Positions 10,392 to 22,100 of a stretch of 28,395 bases of DNA are shown in pieces. Position 1 is the first letter of the stretch. The number at the start of each line of letters is the position of its first letter. The stretch comes from Lenisia limosa (Eukaryota > Breviatea). The stretch is from assembly GCA_001655205.1 (NCBI GenBank), contig LPNZ01011166.1, positions 1 through 28,395 on the forward strand, given 5' to 3'. The position numbers were made by a program, and so were the translations under genes. The notes beneath the pieces were generated by a model that did no database searches, was not told the origin of the DNA, and saw nothing but the letters and a program-made list of their open reading frames with translations.

Positions 10392-10459
10392 CGCCAATAA
10401 TGAGCCGGCATAGTTGACTCTGGTTTTTTTTTTATTTCATCCAATTTCCTTTTCATCTA

Positions 10460-12748
10460 TCAGGCTGCCATGGCCACATCCAGCCTCTCGGGACCGGGGG
10501 CTGAGTCCCTGCTCACGTCTCTCAGCAGCATTTCTNNNNNNNNNNGGGGGTTGTGAGGAGGGGCTAATGGTAAGAGTTGGAGAACAACGTTCTGGTACAA
10601 AAAGGGTCCGAGAAATGGAACTGTTACGATGAAAGAAACTGTTTAGGTTCTCATCTAGCACTGTTCACACACCTGATGGGGCATGTATTGAGGGGGCTGG
10701 TGCATTACCGGTTGAGGTTGGGGAGGTTGGAGTGCGGGAACCTGGCTGGATTAGACAATTATAATATTGAGCCTTTCCCTGTGAAACAAATGAAGCCACC
10801 ACATGTGTCACATTGCATACCACTGGCGGCGGAGGGGGCTGGTAATAAGCGGGGGCGGCCGGGGTTTGGAGCATGCCCGTTGACTGGCCTTGGTTGAAGG
10901 TAGCTCGGGGCTTCGGGGCCGGAGCTGAGTGGTGAGGATAGCATTACTATGATTATTATTATTGTGCCCAAACACAAAGAGAACTAACCATAAGGTGCAG
11001 CACGGGGTGCAAACTTGGGTTCACGGGGCTGGGGAGCTGCGGCAGCGGGGGCAGGCTGGAAGGTAAGGATTAGAGTGCTTTTCTTTTTTTTTTACTTGGG
11101 GAAGAGGGAGGTAAAATTGGGAAATTTATGAATCAAAATAATAGCCAGAATCCTCTTTTGGCTAAACATTTGGAGTTGTAATAACTGAGAAAAGGGAAAG
11201 AATAGAAGAAAGCGAGTACATACTCTTTCGATATTGCGTCTGCGCGCAACGACTGAATCGTGCACAGGTTCGTAGAGGGGCTGCAAGAGGGCCTCGAGGA
11301 TAGTGAACTTCTCATTCGCTACACTCGGGTCTCTGAAGGATGAGACATATCAGTTTGGATGCAAATCACATCAATTCGAAAAAAATCAGGACAATATTGA
11401 TTTTACTGGTATATACATGTATGTATATGCATATCAAATGTATCATAAATGTGTCAATTATTATTAATAGTATTATTCATTTTAAAAAAGTTTTCATACG
11501 CGGAAATGGTGGCAATGAGCTGGAGAGGCTTGTCTTTGTGCGCCTCATCCTTTGATATCTTTTTGCCGACAACCCTAAACAAATTAAGGTGGCAATTCAT
11601 TCCTTATGAATTCATATGAGGAATTGAGTACGGCAGCCAGAAAGCAAGAAAGGCAGCCGCTTACTGGATATTGCATCCAGTACAGTGGCGGAGCTCAGTG
11701 ATGGTTTGTCCGCGAGGGCCGACAATCTAAAGGCATGAGCCGTTGGCACGAGGGAAGGGTTAGGGTTAAAGCAGGTTTCAAATGGGAAATTTGCCTCGGA
11801 TAGCAGTTAATTTTCGAAGAATAGGCCTCCTTGGAGTGTCTGTATATTATTCTATTTTGTATTGATAATGACGCTTAAGTCAATTTTGAGAAAGGAGAAA
11901 AAGAGGCAAAAGTAAAGAATACCGTGCTTCGGATATTCAAGACAACTTCCCCATTTGAAAGAAACCCTGCTTTAACAAAACACCTTCCCTACCCAATGAA
12001 GTTGAAGCTTTCGTCTTTTTCACCTCCCCTACCTTCCCAATGAAGTTGAAGCTTTCGTCTTTTTCAGTGGGCACCATGAAGCTGCAGGAGTAAGATGGGG
12101 CTCGTGGGGGGTTAAACCTGAAACACAGAAATTTTAAGGATGAATCTTGGAACAAGGGTGATGTGAAATAAGGAAAAGTTAGGTTCACTATCGTTTTGAT
12201 AAATGAGTGAGGTGAGAATGAAACTAACGCAGATTAGGTCATTGTGAGGGTCAATATGGCATACATCTTTTCCACGGGGGTAACAGCAGGGTTGGGAGTG
12301 GGATTGCTTGGGAGAGGTTCCTGAGGAAGTAACAGGTGTGTGATCCTCATTCACCAAGAGTAAAAGATGGTTAGTGAGGTAGTTGAGAATTAAAATGAAA
12401 TCAATTTCTTTGTGAATTGCTATGACTAATTTTAAAAAAGACTTAACTTAGATGAAAGGCTTGGAAATTGAACAGCAAAAATATACGGTCGCATTCCCAT
12501 TTTACCTTTCCATAACGCTCTCTCATCGTGTGCAATTCATTCAAAATCGCAGTAGAGATGCCGGGAAAGGCAAGAACCTTGAGATATAAGAGACCAAAAA
12601 AAAAGTATCATTCTTACGTTGCTTTCGCTTTTAAACCATCCCAACGCTTCATTACAGAATGATGAGAGAACAGCCACGTCCTTTACATCTCTGAAAAGTT
12701 AGTTGCCACTAGCTTGTGTTCTTACGTTTTGTGCTGCCTGTAACTCAT
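10460..12748 (-). CDS. STAR/SF1-type KH-domain RNA-binding protein with Pro/Gln-rich tail
   Basis: Twelve exons on the minus strand: 12748-12726 (ATG; MSYRQHK), 12690-12618, 12577-12506, 12320-12265, 12117-12033, 11726-11665, 11574-11500, 11332-11224, 11055-10989, 10924-10821, 10741-10673 and a last exon from about 10563 to TGA at 10462-10460. All phases agree up to the last exon, which holds a 10-N gap. The product is about 300 residues. One long KH domain is split over four exons: FMVPTEKDESFNFIGK, then IVGPRGQTITELRHCTGCN with the GxxG loop GPRG, then a DKPLQLIATIS strand, then a helix ending in VVARRRNIER. The FNF(I/V)G...GPRG...TGC pattern is that of the STAR/quaking/SF1 (branchpoint-binding protein) group. 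An N-terminal FPGISTAILNELHTMRERYG helix precedes it. The tail is rich in Pro, Ala and Gln (AYYQPPPPPV; PPQPQPVMHQPPQYMPHQ) and ends LDVAMAA. No CCHC zinc knuckle is visible. It probably binds pre-mRNA; branchpoint recognition fits an intron-rich genome but is inferred. Confidence 0.8.
10608..10691. repeat. 84-bp segment duplicated at 4235-4318 (KH-gene copy)
   Basis: The functional-context copy: on the minus strand it contains the 3' end of exon 10741-10673 and its GTGTGTG donor. It is probably the source, because only here is the sequence part of a phased exon. Confidence 0.85.
11992..12066. repeat. Tandem duplication across a KH-gene splice donor
   Basis: The 31-bp block beginning CCCAATGAAGTTGAAGCTTT occurs at 11992-12022 and 12036-12066, period 44. 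The right copy is coding (KDESFNFIG, minus strand) and the left copy lies in the following intron. Confidence 0.9.
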
Positions 12749-12973
12749 ATTCAACTTATTTGGAAGAACTGAGAGACTTTATTTTCCAAAAATAAATAAG
12801 CTTATATATTTACTAGACATGGGACTCCGCACATCACGGATTATTTTGTGAATGCAAATAGATTTGATTCATTATATTCGGCTGAGAGTATATGCTGTTG
12901 TTTATATGTAAATAATTTTCGAAAATTGGGGCCGATTATGTAATTTGAATTTAGTGAAACTGTAATTAACACG
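12749..12973. promoter_or_regulatory. Divergent intergenic region between the KH gene and the ROD-like gene
   Basis: The 225 bp between the two start codons are AT-rich (for example AATAAATAAGCTTATATATT near 12790) and hold no exon or repeat that I can see. Both promoters and 5' leaders must lie here or overlap the first exons. No individual element can be assigned with confidence. Confidence 0.5.
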
Positions 12974-15900
12974 ATGGAGTCTTCACTTGGCACTAAGGTA
13001 GTTTGTCACCCTGGTGGGAAGCAAAGAGTTAGTGCAGATGAGCATGGACACTTAGTTGTTGAGACATCTATACAGTCTACTATTTTCCTTCAGGTACGGT
13101 TCTTTAATTCAAATTTAGTACTAATATGAAATTTTAGCCAAGGGAAGATGGCGGCATTCCTTCTTTTGACTTTGCTGTTGGAACTGAGGGTCGCATTTGT
13201 CTTTACAGCGATACCGAGGTGATTTTCTTCTCCAATGATGGAGAAAACATTGACAATATGGCTTCTTTCGGTTTGTTTAGAGGTTGTTGTCAGCACCGCA
13301 CTAACGCACAGCATACCATATTCCTGTAACTAAAGATAAATATTTGAAAATAAAGTGATGCCGAGGCTAATGTTTTAGAAAACGGTGTGGACGCCGTTTG
13401 TTACAGTCCAGAAGGAAAGGTGCTGATCGTTGGAGACAAGTGGGCCAGACCTGGGTTTTCAATGGGGAAAAGCTGTAACTGGCAGAGCAAGCATTGAAAT
13501 AAGTTGATTTTATAGGGAACATCTTGGGCATGTTTTAATTTGTGTTTGACCGTTTTATTCGTTACAACCGTCATGTTGATATCCGTCTGTAAATATTCCT
13601 GTGGCCTCGCAATGCCATAGGCCCGAATTTATATAAGTATTATAACACGATTATTTCACCCATCTTGTTACTTAACTGTGCTGTATTCGTCCCCAACCTT
13701 TTTTTTAATTTTGTTCATAAAAATACCACTTTTATCCCTTTTTATATTTTGACACTGCCACCCCTTTTTAGATGAGCCGAGAAATCTTCAGTTCACCATT
13801 AATCAGACCGTTTTACCCCTTAGCAAATTCCTGATTTTGGTAGTTTCATATCGAATTGCAAACCAATTTTTAATGGGTCTGATTATTGATTCAGCTTTTT
13901 AATATCCTTTGAGTTGAACCATTAACCATTTTAGTCATGGAGTCTTGCACTTCCAGCACTGCGCAACAGGCAAGATTCTGTACTCTTTTCCGGTCATCAA
14001 CGTGGCGGTTGGGAGGGGGCGGTGCTGTCGCCTGTATAACAGTTCTGACCATGTTTAGGAGGAAGATGCAGGATCAAGAGTATTTGTGTCCCTCACTTTC
14101 ATCACCCCTCAAATGTAAGAGGGAAATAAAGCGTCTTCTGTGCGGCGACAGCCATATCCCCTCCTCCCTAAACTCTGCGATGCATTATTTACAAAATTTC
14201 GTGTTCTTAGATGGTGATTTTTGCTTTTTTCTGATTTGTGATCTGCTCTGTTTCCCATATGCTCAAACGTCCTTCATTTCTCCAGACTCTGTGCCGTTGG
14301 AGCGGGCGGTGCAGTCCATACATTTAGCGGTGCAGCCATCGATGACGTTGCCTCGGCTGTTGAGAACAATGACTTAGCCAGGGCTAAGGAGGTGAGGCTT
14401 TGTGCTATGGAGGTGACAAACCATCATGTCATTGTCTGGTTTTTTTTTTTTTTTTTTTTTNNNNNNNNNNNNNNNNNNNNNNNNNNNNNNNNNNNNNNNN
14501 NNNNNNNNNNNNNNNNNNNNNNNNNNNNNNNNNNNAAGCTATTACATTCTTCTTTTCATTTTGACCGAAGCATCCTATGTTTTCATGAACCAGATAAAAA
14601 AAGCCCTTCGTGTCACTGAGTCGACAACGTACCCCGTGCATTCGGAGGCAATTTATGGGGGCCGGCAGTGCAATGGTGACTTGGCCATTGCTGGACAAGG
14701 TATGATGAAGGTTTCAGATTATCATCACAGGATGTACTACTATACCATACTTCCATAGCTTTGGACAGGAAAATGATTAGCAATTCACAAAGAAACCGAT
14801 TTTATTTTAATTCTGAATTTTTTTTTTATTATTATTATTATTTTCTGTTTTTTAAGTCGTAGTCAGTTTAAGTCATTCTCATCTTGGTTTAGGCCACAAT
14901 GCCCTCTCAATCTGGTCCATGCGAGCCTCAAAAAAAGGTTAGCAAAGGGGAATATCAACACATGGGATGATGTTCCAGATTCATGAGTGAAAGAGAAAAT
15001 GCCTCTTTCGAGCTATGTCTCACCCTTTAGATGCAAATGCGTCGAAAATTGTGTTCAGGTTGGTTATGAACCTCGGAATATGCTTGTGCTATTTCAACTA
15101 TAATAACAATACTATACACTACAATAATTCTTTCCTTACAATCCTCAGTAACTCTCTTGGTGATCCCATGGTAACAAGTGGCGCTTTGAAAGGTCAGTTC
15201 CGCTTAATTTAGTTTAATAAACAAAAATAATCCTGTGTACAGTATCATGACCTCTGTTGTTTCACTGGCATAACATAAATAAGTTAGATATAAATATTGT
15301 TTACTACTGATATGAGCCCTTTGGTTGTTCACCCCAGTAGCAATTCCAGCCGCAGAAGGCAGTTTGATAGTGATGCTTACAACCGACAATTTACTCTGCA
15401 TCGTCGACACCTTACTGTAGGAAAATTGCTTTCAAAACACAACAACATATCATCTTCAATTTTGATCTGTCACAAAATGCTCATCCCATGTGTTAATATT
15501 CCCTTTTGGATTATAACGATCAATAATGGAAAAAAAGCTGTTCTCACTTCTCAGAATGGTAGTGATCCACGAGCTCATAGGGTGGACCATCATTGACTTT
15601 GACATCTTCGAATCAACCGACGGTAAGCCAAACCCCATTAGGCATCACTAACACTATTCCATTCACTATCGAGCAACCGAGACGACCTCAACAATTCTGA
15701 TAATCACAGGCACTAGACTTGCCGTATTAGGAAGGGACGAGTCTGAGGAAAACCGCCTTCTGGTCATGCATCTCAAGGACTTCAAGGTTGGCGGGTCCCT
15801 CAAAGAGTATTCTTTTTCTATCATAATCGTGCAGTCCATACATATTTGGAGGGGAAATATGGGTAGCGGAGTTTACCTTCTTAGTTGTTCACAATTTGTT

Positions 15901-16152
15901 AAGAGCCTCATCACCTAGGTTCTTGTGGACATTCCAGTCTTTGGTGACACACATTTAACTGCATGCAATGTGAGCTGGTTGTATTAGCACAGTACAGACA
16001 TTGTTTATTGATATAGTTTTTCTATTATAATGGACATATAATATGAGATGCATTAACAAATATGCCAATACTTACGAATGCTTTTTACCTGGACATTAGG
16101 AAATACTTTTCTTGATTGAGCGTGGGGAAGACAACGATGACGTTACAACCAG
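12974..16152 (+). other. N-terminal beta-propeller-coding part of the ROD-like gene
   Basis: Exons 12974-13093, 13138-13270, 13379-13474, 13772-13839, about 13935-14010, 14286-14391, 14594-14699, 14893-14937, about 15149-15186, 15338 to about 15410, 15555-15622, 15710-15786 and 16100-16152. The pieces look like blade strands: HLVVET, FAVGTEGRICLYSDTE, VLIVGDK, SLIVMLTTDNLLCIVD, RLAVLGRDES followed by RLLVMHLKDF. ROD and NBAS both begin with such a propeller. The phases of the 13935 and 15149 exons do not join cleanly to both neighbours, and one neighbouring exon ends in an A7 run, so a base error or a missed exon is possible. A 75-N gap lies in the intron at 14461-14535. Confidence 0.6.
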
Positions 16153-19100
16153 GTAGGGCTAAAATCGAATGATTATCCACGAAGTGCGTGTATTTTCTCT
16201 TTTTTGTGTGCGTTGCCTATCATGCAACAATTGCCATGCTTATCCTAACACACTCAAGCGGTATTCCCGTGACACTTACAAAGGTCAAGGAAGGGGGAAT
16301 CATGACACGCTTCAAAGGTATGACACTGATACCTACATCTACAGTGACCAGGATAAGTTGACCGATTTGCTATGTAATTTCCCAAGGAAAATCGGTCAAA
16401 ACTTATCCCAGTCATTGTATGTACAGTATGTAGATGATAAAATTTTTTTTTTTCAAAAACCTGAGTAACAGTTCAACCAAGACATAGAATAACATTACAC
16501 TCTGCATTGTTTCTCTTAATGTTACTTCAAACATCGTATTATTAGTATGATGATTATGACAGCTTCAGCTAGATAGTCATTTTCATTACCAATACTATTT
16601 CCCCAAGTCTGTTCTAACCTGTTAGGCCTTATTGCTGAAGGGGAGTTTGCTGCTGCCGCTGCACACGCTCATGCACACGGCATCCCCCAGGTATAACGGA
16701 GCAAGGGTAAACTTATCAAAAGAAATCAATCGTTGGATTACAAAGTACAGTTGAAAATAGCTTATGCTCCGAACCGTTTTGGACCAATCTTGGTTAATCA
16801 CCTTTGATTTATTTTTAATAAAAAAAAGTGTGTGCTTTAAACTGCTCTTTGAAGAGGTTTATTTTGATGAAGGATTGTTCACATCCCCAGGAAGACCTTT
16901 TGATTGCCAAGGCCTCCTACTACCTTGATCTTCTGGTTGAGGATCCCAGTCAAGAATCGTGTATGTTGCTTAGAGTTATATTTTTACAATGCTATTATCT
17001 CAGTATTATAGGCTTAATTTTATTTGTAAACGTTGTCGAATTATTTCTAATGGAAAAATTAGCGCAAAGGAACCAAAGACGACATTATGGCATTAAATAT
17101 TCTCTTCTCAAGCCCACTTTTCACGATTAGTGCAACAAGCTTTGTCAGCGCTGAGAGCCGTCCCAAATCCCTCGTGGGTGTCAAACGAATGCGCTGATTG
17201 TGTCCCCCCCTCTCATTCGTCCTTGGAGGCCTTATTACTGGTTTGTCTACTGTACCATTGGGGTGAACTGTTTTGTCTTCTTATTTTATTTTTATCAGAA
17301 TACTTCAGTATTGCTTGTGTTTCTTAACAGATTGTTTAACAAACCAGCTTTCATCTGAGGCTGCGGAAGCAAACGTTTCCACCATCCAAGCCAAGGAACC
17401 CATTAGGTTGTGGAGGAAAAGTGTTATTAATTTATCCAGTTAACTGAAAACTATGTAACAGTGGTAATGGTTGAAAAGCATAGTAAACTGTATTTCCAGG
17501 TATTGAATCACATTTATGTATTATATGTATCCTGTCTTAATGCTCCCCCCCCCCTCAGCATTGCATCTTCGGAGGCTCTTCATCAACAATGGGAACAGGA
17601 GCTTGAAGAGGTATGTATATAGGCATACATTTCTGAAAAGTGTGCTACTTTGACCATTTTTTTCAAATCAAAGGCAAAGTTCAATTGACCATTTTTGCTT
17701 ACCAATTAAGGCAAATCGCATGGGTTCCGAGGCGATGGCTCGGCTTAGACGTTTTGCGACGTATTCAATGTTCACTGATTGCAGCGGTGAGGGGGACGCC
17801 AAGAAAAGCGTCAACTTGTATCAAATATCAAGCAGAGCAGTGCTTTGCTACTGTCAACCTCTGTCACCCCTAAAAGTTCACTCCTCGCTTCTATTTCCCA
17901 TATTTCACATAGTTAGAAATTCCTCGGAAGTTCCTTGACTTCCTTTATTCCATCTATCAATATTATTCCAAATGTCAATATCATACATTATTTGATTGTA
18001 TGTAATATATTACATATTATGCATATTATACTATAGGAATCCCTCAAGACGTTCATACACTCAATCTCCATTAAGCCCTCATATCATCAGGGGATGCTAT
18101 TGACCCTAACCATTGGATTGACTTCCTCAATGCCCCTCTTACAAGGGTGTTCGCTGAACTAGTGGAGGTGGGATGGAGATATTAGATTGCTTTTCGTAAG
18201 AAAGTATAATTCGATTGCCTCAAAACGTACCATATTAGGCGTGTAACTTATCATATTAGGAAGGAGCCATTTCTTCAGCCCGTGTTGTTTGGAGCAGACA
18301 CGCTCGGGACGGCGGACTTGAGTCCGTTTTAACCTCCGTGCTTCCGGCCATGCAGGTCACCGATCAGCCAGGTGTGGATGGGACCATACTTTTACATTTG
18401 CCTAACCTGGAGAATAGTTGAACAGACTATGATGTTCATATTTTTCCTTGATTATCAAAAAAAGGGTTCAATTCCAATTTTAAGGGAAATCTCGATTGTC
18501 ATAATCCAAGGGGATGATTATTGATTACATACAAGCCGTATTCTAATCCCTCAGACTTGGTAATGAGCTGGCTTGGCGAAGATGTTCTACCAAGTATCTC
18601 AGCTGCCTGCCGTACCAGTTTGACCCCTTGGATTGCCACTGCTGGCAGGGAGTTGGAGGGGGCTCATTAAACTCTATTCAAAAACATGAGCTGCCTGTCC
18701 CCACTTATACCATGTCAGATTAGAAGCTCATGATGAAAAGCCACATAACGCAGCTGCTTTGGTCACCCTACTACCCCCAAGGTTGGTGGGATGCTTTGTT
18801 TTGTTGGAATAAATATCCCTATCAATATCAGAAAACTGACCTCTTTTAGGGGCCTTACGAACCTTCGGGACCATCTTCTTGTTGCTGCAGGGCTGTGCAC
18901 GGATGACGAACAGAACGTTGGTTTATCGGAGGTTGTGTACAAATATGTCGTTTTTTTTCTGTATTGTGCAATCTAATGACAGTGTAAATCCCTGGTGCTG
19001 AAGGGCTCACAAGCTGCGCTCATGTCCATCGCCACTCCTGCAGAATACGTTTCACGAGTGACTGGTGACGTCAATGTACTACCCCAGGTAAACCTAGTTA

Positions 19101-22100
19101 TTTGCATAAAACAATGGCACTTTTATTTATGTAATATTTTTATTTGAATGCTGTTTTAGTTGTTCATAAATATGGTTCCATTGTCATGTTAATCAGTCCG
19201 CTCCCAAAACCTCGATTAACACCTGTCTTTTCCAAACATGAAAGATGTCCAACTAATTTACCACAGAAGCAAGACGTTGTTCCGCGCACCCCTGCACGAA
19301 CCCCAGGCCAGGCACAGACCCCTGGAGGCCCACAAACTCTCCAAACTCCCCACACACCGCAAAATGGTATGAAGACCATTGAGGCACGCAGAAGCTGTGT
19401 GAACAGAGTTGTAGGTGTAGTATATGGGGAGGCACGCAGAAAGCTGTGTGAACAGAGTTGTAAGGCATATGATTGGGTGAATTAATATTATACTATTAAA
19501 TAATATCTCTTCTTTGCGTGATGGTGTGGACGGCTTCAGCCAGATACAACTCATTTTTTATTTCTCATTGCTATATATATATGTAGTATATATGATATTA
19601 TACTCTAATTCAGTTCTCTTATAAACGTGATGGTGTAGACGGCTTCGGTCAGATCAAATATTTTTTTTCACATTGCTATATACAGTGACCGGGATAAGTC
19701 TTGACCGATTTCCATGTGATTCGCCAAGAGTAACGCCCTTAACACTCTAGTTGTCACACCTCACACGCACTCCCCGCACACTCCCGTAACCCCGGTCACC
19801 CCGGTCACTCCGATCGTGTCATCCCCCGGAATCCACCAAGGAGTCCCTGAAGATCAAAACGAGATGGCTGTGGTTGGGGGAGGGGGGTACCCCGAGGAAA
19901 AACAGAGAACGTTGACCATCTCATTAAAATGGTCTTGACATTATCAAAACTAGATTCAACTTTCATTCACCAGATCGGTTTTCAAATTGATTGCTCTGAG
20001 TTTTTATGGCTTAATAGATCACTAACTCACACAAGGCCTTTGACGAAGATGCGGACGGAATTGCATTGACCCAGGCCCTGACTTCTTTGGTATTCCTCTG
20101 GGATAAGCTGAACCTTCACATGCGACTCCATGACTACCTTGAAACTAAGCCTCTTGGTGGGAGTGCTCAACATTACTATGTAGCTTATATGCTTCCTATT
20201 CAATCGCACTTACTTTAATTGTATCTTGATATTATAATTTTTACCTCCGTGAAACACAAAAACTAGCAACCTTCCCTGCTTACTCTGTAGACATTGTTAT
20301 AATGATTCTTGATCGCGCGAAGGCACCCGAAATAGTCCCCGTAATCATTGAAAAGGAGGTAGGACCAACACGTTTATTTGAGACATTGACATTTATTTGT
20401 TTTGGATGAGCTAAGTTCTCATAAATCTAACAACAGAGAAAATGACAAAAAACTTGTGCCATTTGCAGATATGATAAAAATTTACACACTTTGATAGCAG
20501 ACACACCCCATTAGTTTAAGCTAAGTTACAGGTAAAACCTTGGTGCGACCACATTGGGATCCAGCTGGACTTTGCCCTTCTGGAATACATTATTCGGCAC
20601 ATGGAGGACCGTTTGGGGCATGACGGTAGGGGTGGGATAATACTTGATATCATATGTATATCATACTACATATGTATTTCAGATCGCTAGTAAAGATATG
20701 CCAGAGACCTCTCTAAAATTATCACATGAACTCAGATTATTCTATCATATTAGTAGAATAATGTTACAGGCTTTTCCTTACCGTCTGCTGAACTCAAAAG
20801 CCTGGCGTGTATCCCTTCAATTAGCTCTGCAGACTCAAGGTAAGAAAACTCCAGGCAACTTAGTAGAACCCAACACCGTTGGCTTTTTTAGAAAACCTTT
20901 GAATTTCTGATCAAATAAAGCAAAAATGTATATTCCCTCAACACTAATTATTTCCTAATATGATATGGATTCTAAATGTTCTCAAAATATCTGTACCGAG
21001 GATTAATTGAGAAATTCAACGTTTTGTAACAATTATTCCTCTGCTTTATCCCCTTAGATGCGAAGCGATCTGTGAAATTGCGAAGCGATGCACTGTACCT
21101 GCTCAGAAGGCAACTCTGGACTATCTCAATGCTGCTAAAGAGCTGGATACCTCACATAAGCAGGATCTACTGTGAGCTGAGAGGGACACCTTATAAAAAC
21201 GGCAGTGTGTCACGCCCCTAGTTTTAGTTTATCAGTATTTCCATCCTTTTATTAAGTTCTCATTACCACCAGGGACACGGCACAGATTGTGGAGCTAAGA
21301 ACCATGCTCATTCGCTACGGCTTCCCGACGTTCAACGTCTGTTCCAAGCTCTACGCTAAAAGTATGGGGAGAACGTCCTGTTACTGATTACAAGGGGTAT
21401 GTGCCTCCAAATATAATACCTATTATATTGTTCCGATTGGACGATTTTGCTGTTGTTTCTACTGAACTCATTGAGCGCAGATCTCCTGGAAGCTGTGCTG
21501 AACACCACCACTGTTGATTCAAGGCTTCAGGATGCAATCAACGTACGGTTGTCTGACTTTTGTTTTTGATTCAAATATAATATTTCCTTTTTTGATTTTA
21601 TGATAGATGTGCTGCTTTTCTTTATTAACTACTAACTACTAACTCTGGAAGATCACAAAAGCCTATCCAACAGTTCTCCGACCTGAAGAAGCCTATACAC
21701 GATACTGCGAACTCGAAATATGGAACAACAGAATTGCTGACGGTGTGCCGATCTTTTTGCCATTCTTCGGGATGGTCTTGGGAGGGGGATAAGAGCTATT
21801 TGTATTGTTTGATTTTGATTCTGTGGTTACTGAACATCGCAAGTCAAGGTCGGGGCCAAATCACTATTCTGGAGTGAAATTAGATCATATGATAAGAGCT
21901 TACAGGAAATATTTTATGATGGGGGTATTTACACTTTAGCCTCGCTATGTGTACCAGATTGCCCTTTCAACCTCCGGGCGACAGTTGTTGCTGACGTTGT
22001 TGCTCATTTTGTTGAATGCGCAGCGATACCTTTCATTCCGGTGGAAATGAACACTGAAATTGTGGGATGGTGTAAAATGAATGGATTGCTGTTTTTTCTT

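Larger units (their letters stand above)
9732..10459. other. Convergent intergenic region with a dispersed repeat and the largest gap
   Basis: Between the last REJ exon (+) and the KH gene stop (-). It contains a minus-orientation copy of the third dispersed repeat (9826-9945), an AT-rich stretch, a T-run from 10130, and a 249-N gap. I see no membrane-helix exon in the readable part that could finish the REJ gene. Confidence 0.6.
19267..19872 (+). other. Thr-Pro-rich insert in the ROD-like protein, split by a repeat-filled intron
   Basis: Exon 19267-19366 (33 codons, phase 1 at its end) and exon 19751-19872 (phase 0 at its end) encode a low-complexity stretch of about 70 residues with roughly a dozen Ser/Thr-Pro pairs, for example RTPARTPG, LQTPHTPQN and HTPVTPVTPVTPIVSSPG. 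The flanking exons are ordinary helical solenoid. The 384-bp intron between them is mostly dispersed-repeat sequence (19381-19730). A disordered loop of S/T-P sites could be a target of proline-directed mitotic kinases; that function is inferred. Confidence 0.7.

Noticed and set aside
10535-10610. Zinc-knuckle coding sequence near the KH gene 3' end
   Set aside because: The CEQC read after MPHQ exists only if the donor GTGTGTG is ignored; the frame then meets a stop.
11755-11770. Telomere-like AGGGTTAGGGTTA
   Set aside because: Only about two units, inside an intron of the KH gene; too short to be a telomere relic.
13937-14377. 146-codon plus-strand open frame
   Set aside because: It runs through a probable donor near 14011 and an intron, and is out of frame with the well-supported exon 14286-14391.
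16169-16468. 100-codon open frame between ROD-like exons
   Set aside because: It contains a full family B MITE and has no solenoid-like pattern; treated as intron.
18260-18657. NBAS/Sec39-type identity for the large solenoid gene
   Set aside because: NBAS has the same propeller-solenoid plan, but the WSRH, WLGEDVLP and later ARWW and YQLALVPALLEKTG motifs fit ROD better. Kept as the alternative, not as the call.
19164-19554. Overlapping minus-strand open frames of 70-98 codons
   Set aside because: They are shadows of the Thr-Pro-rich exon and the family C repeat; one shares its N-terminal translation with the frame at 911-1321 only because both read the same repeat.
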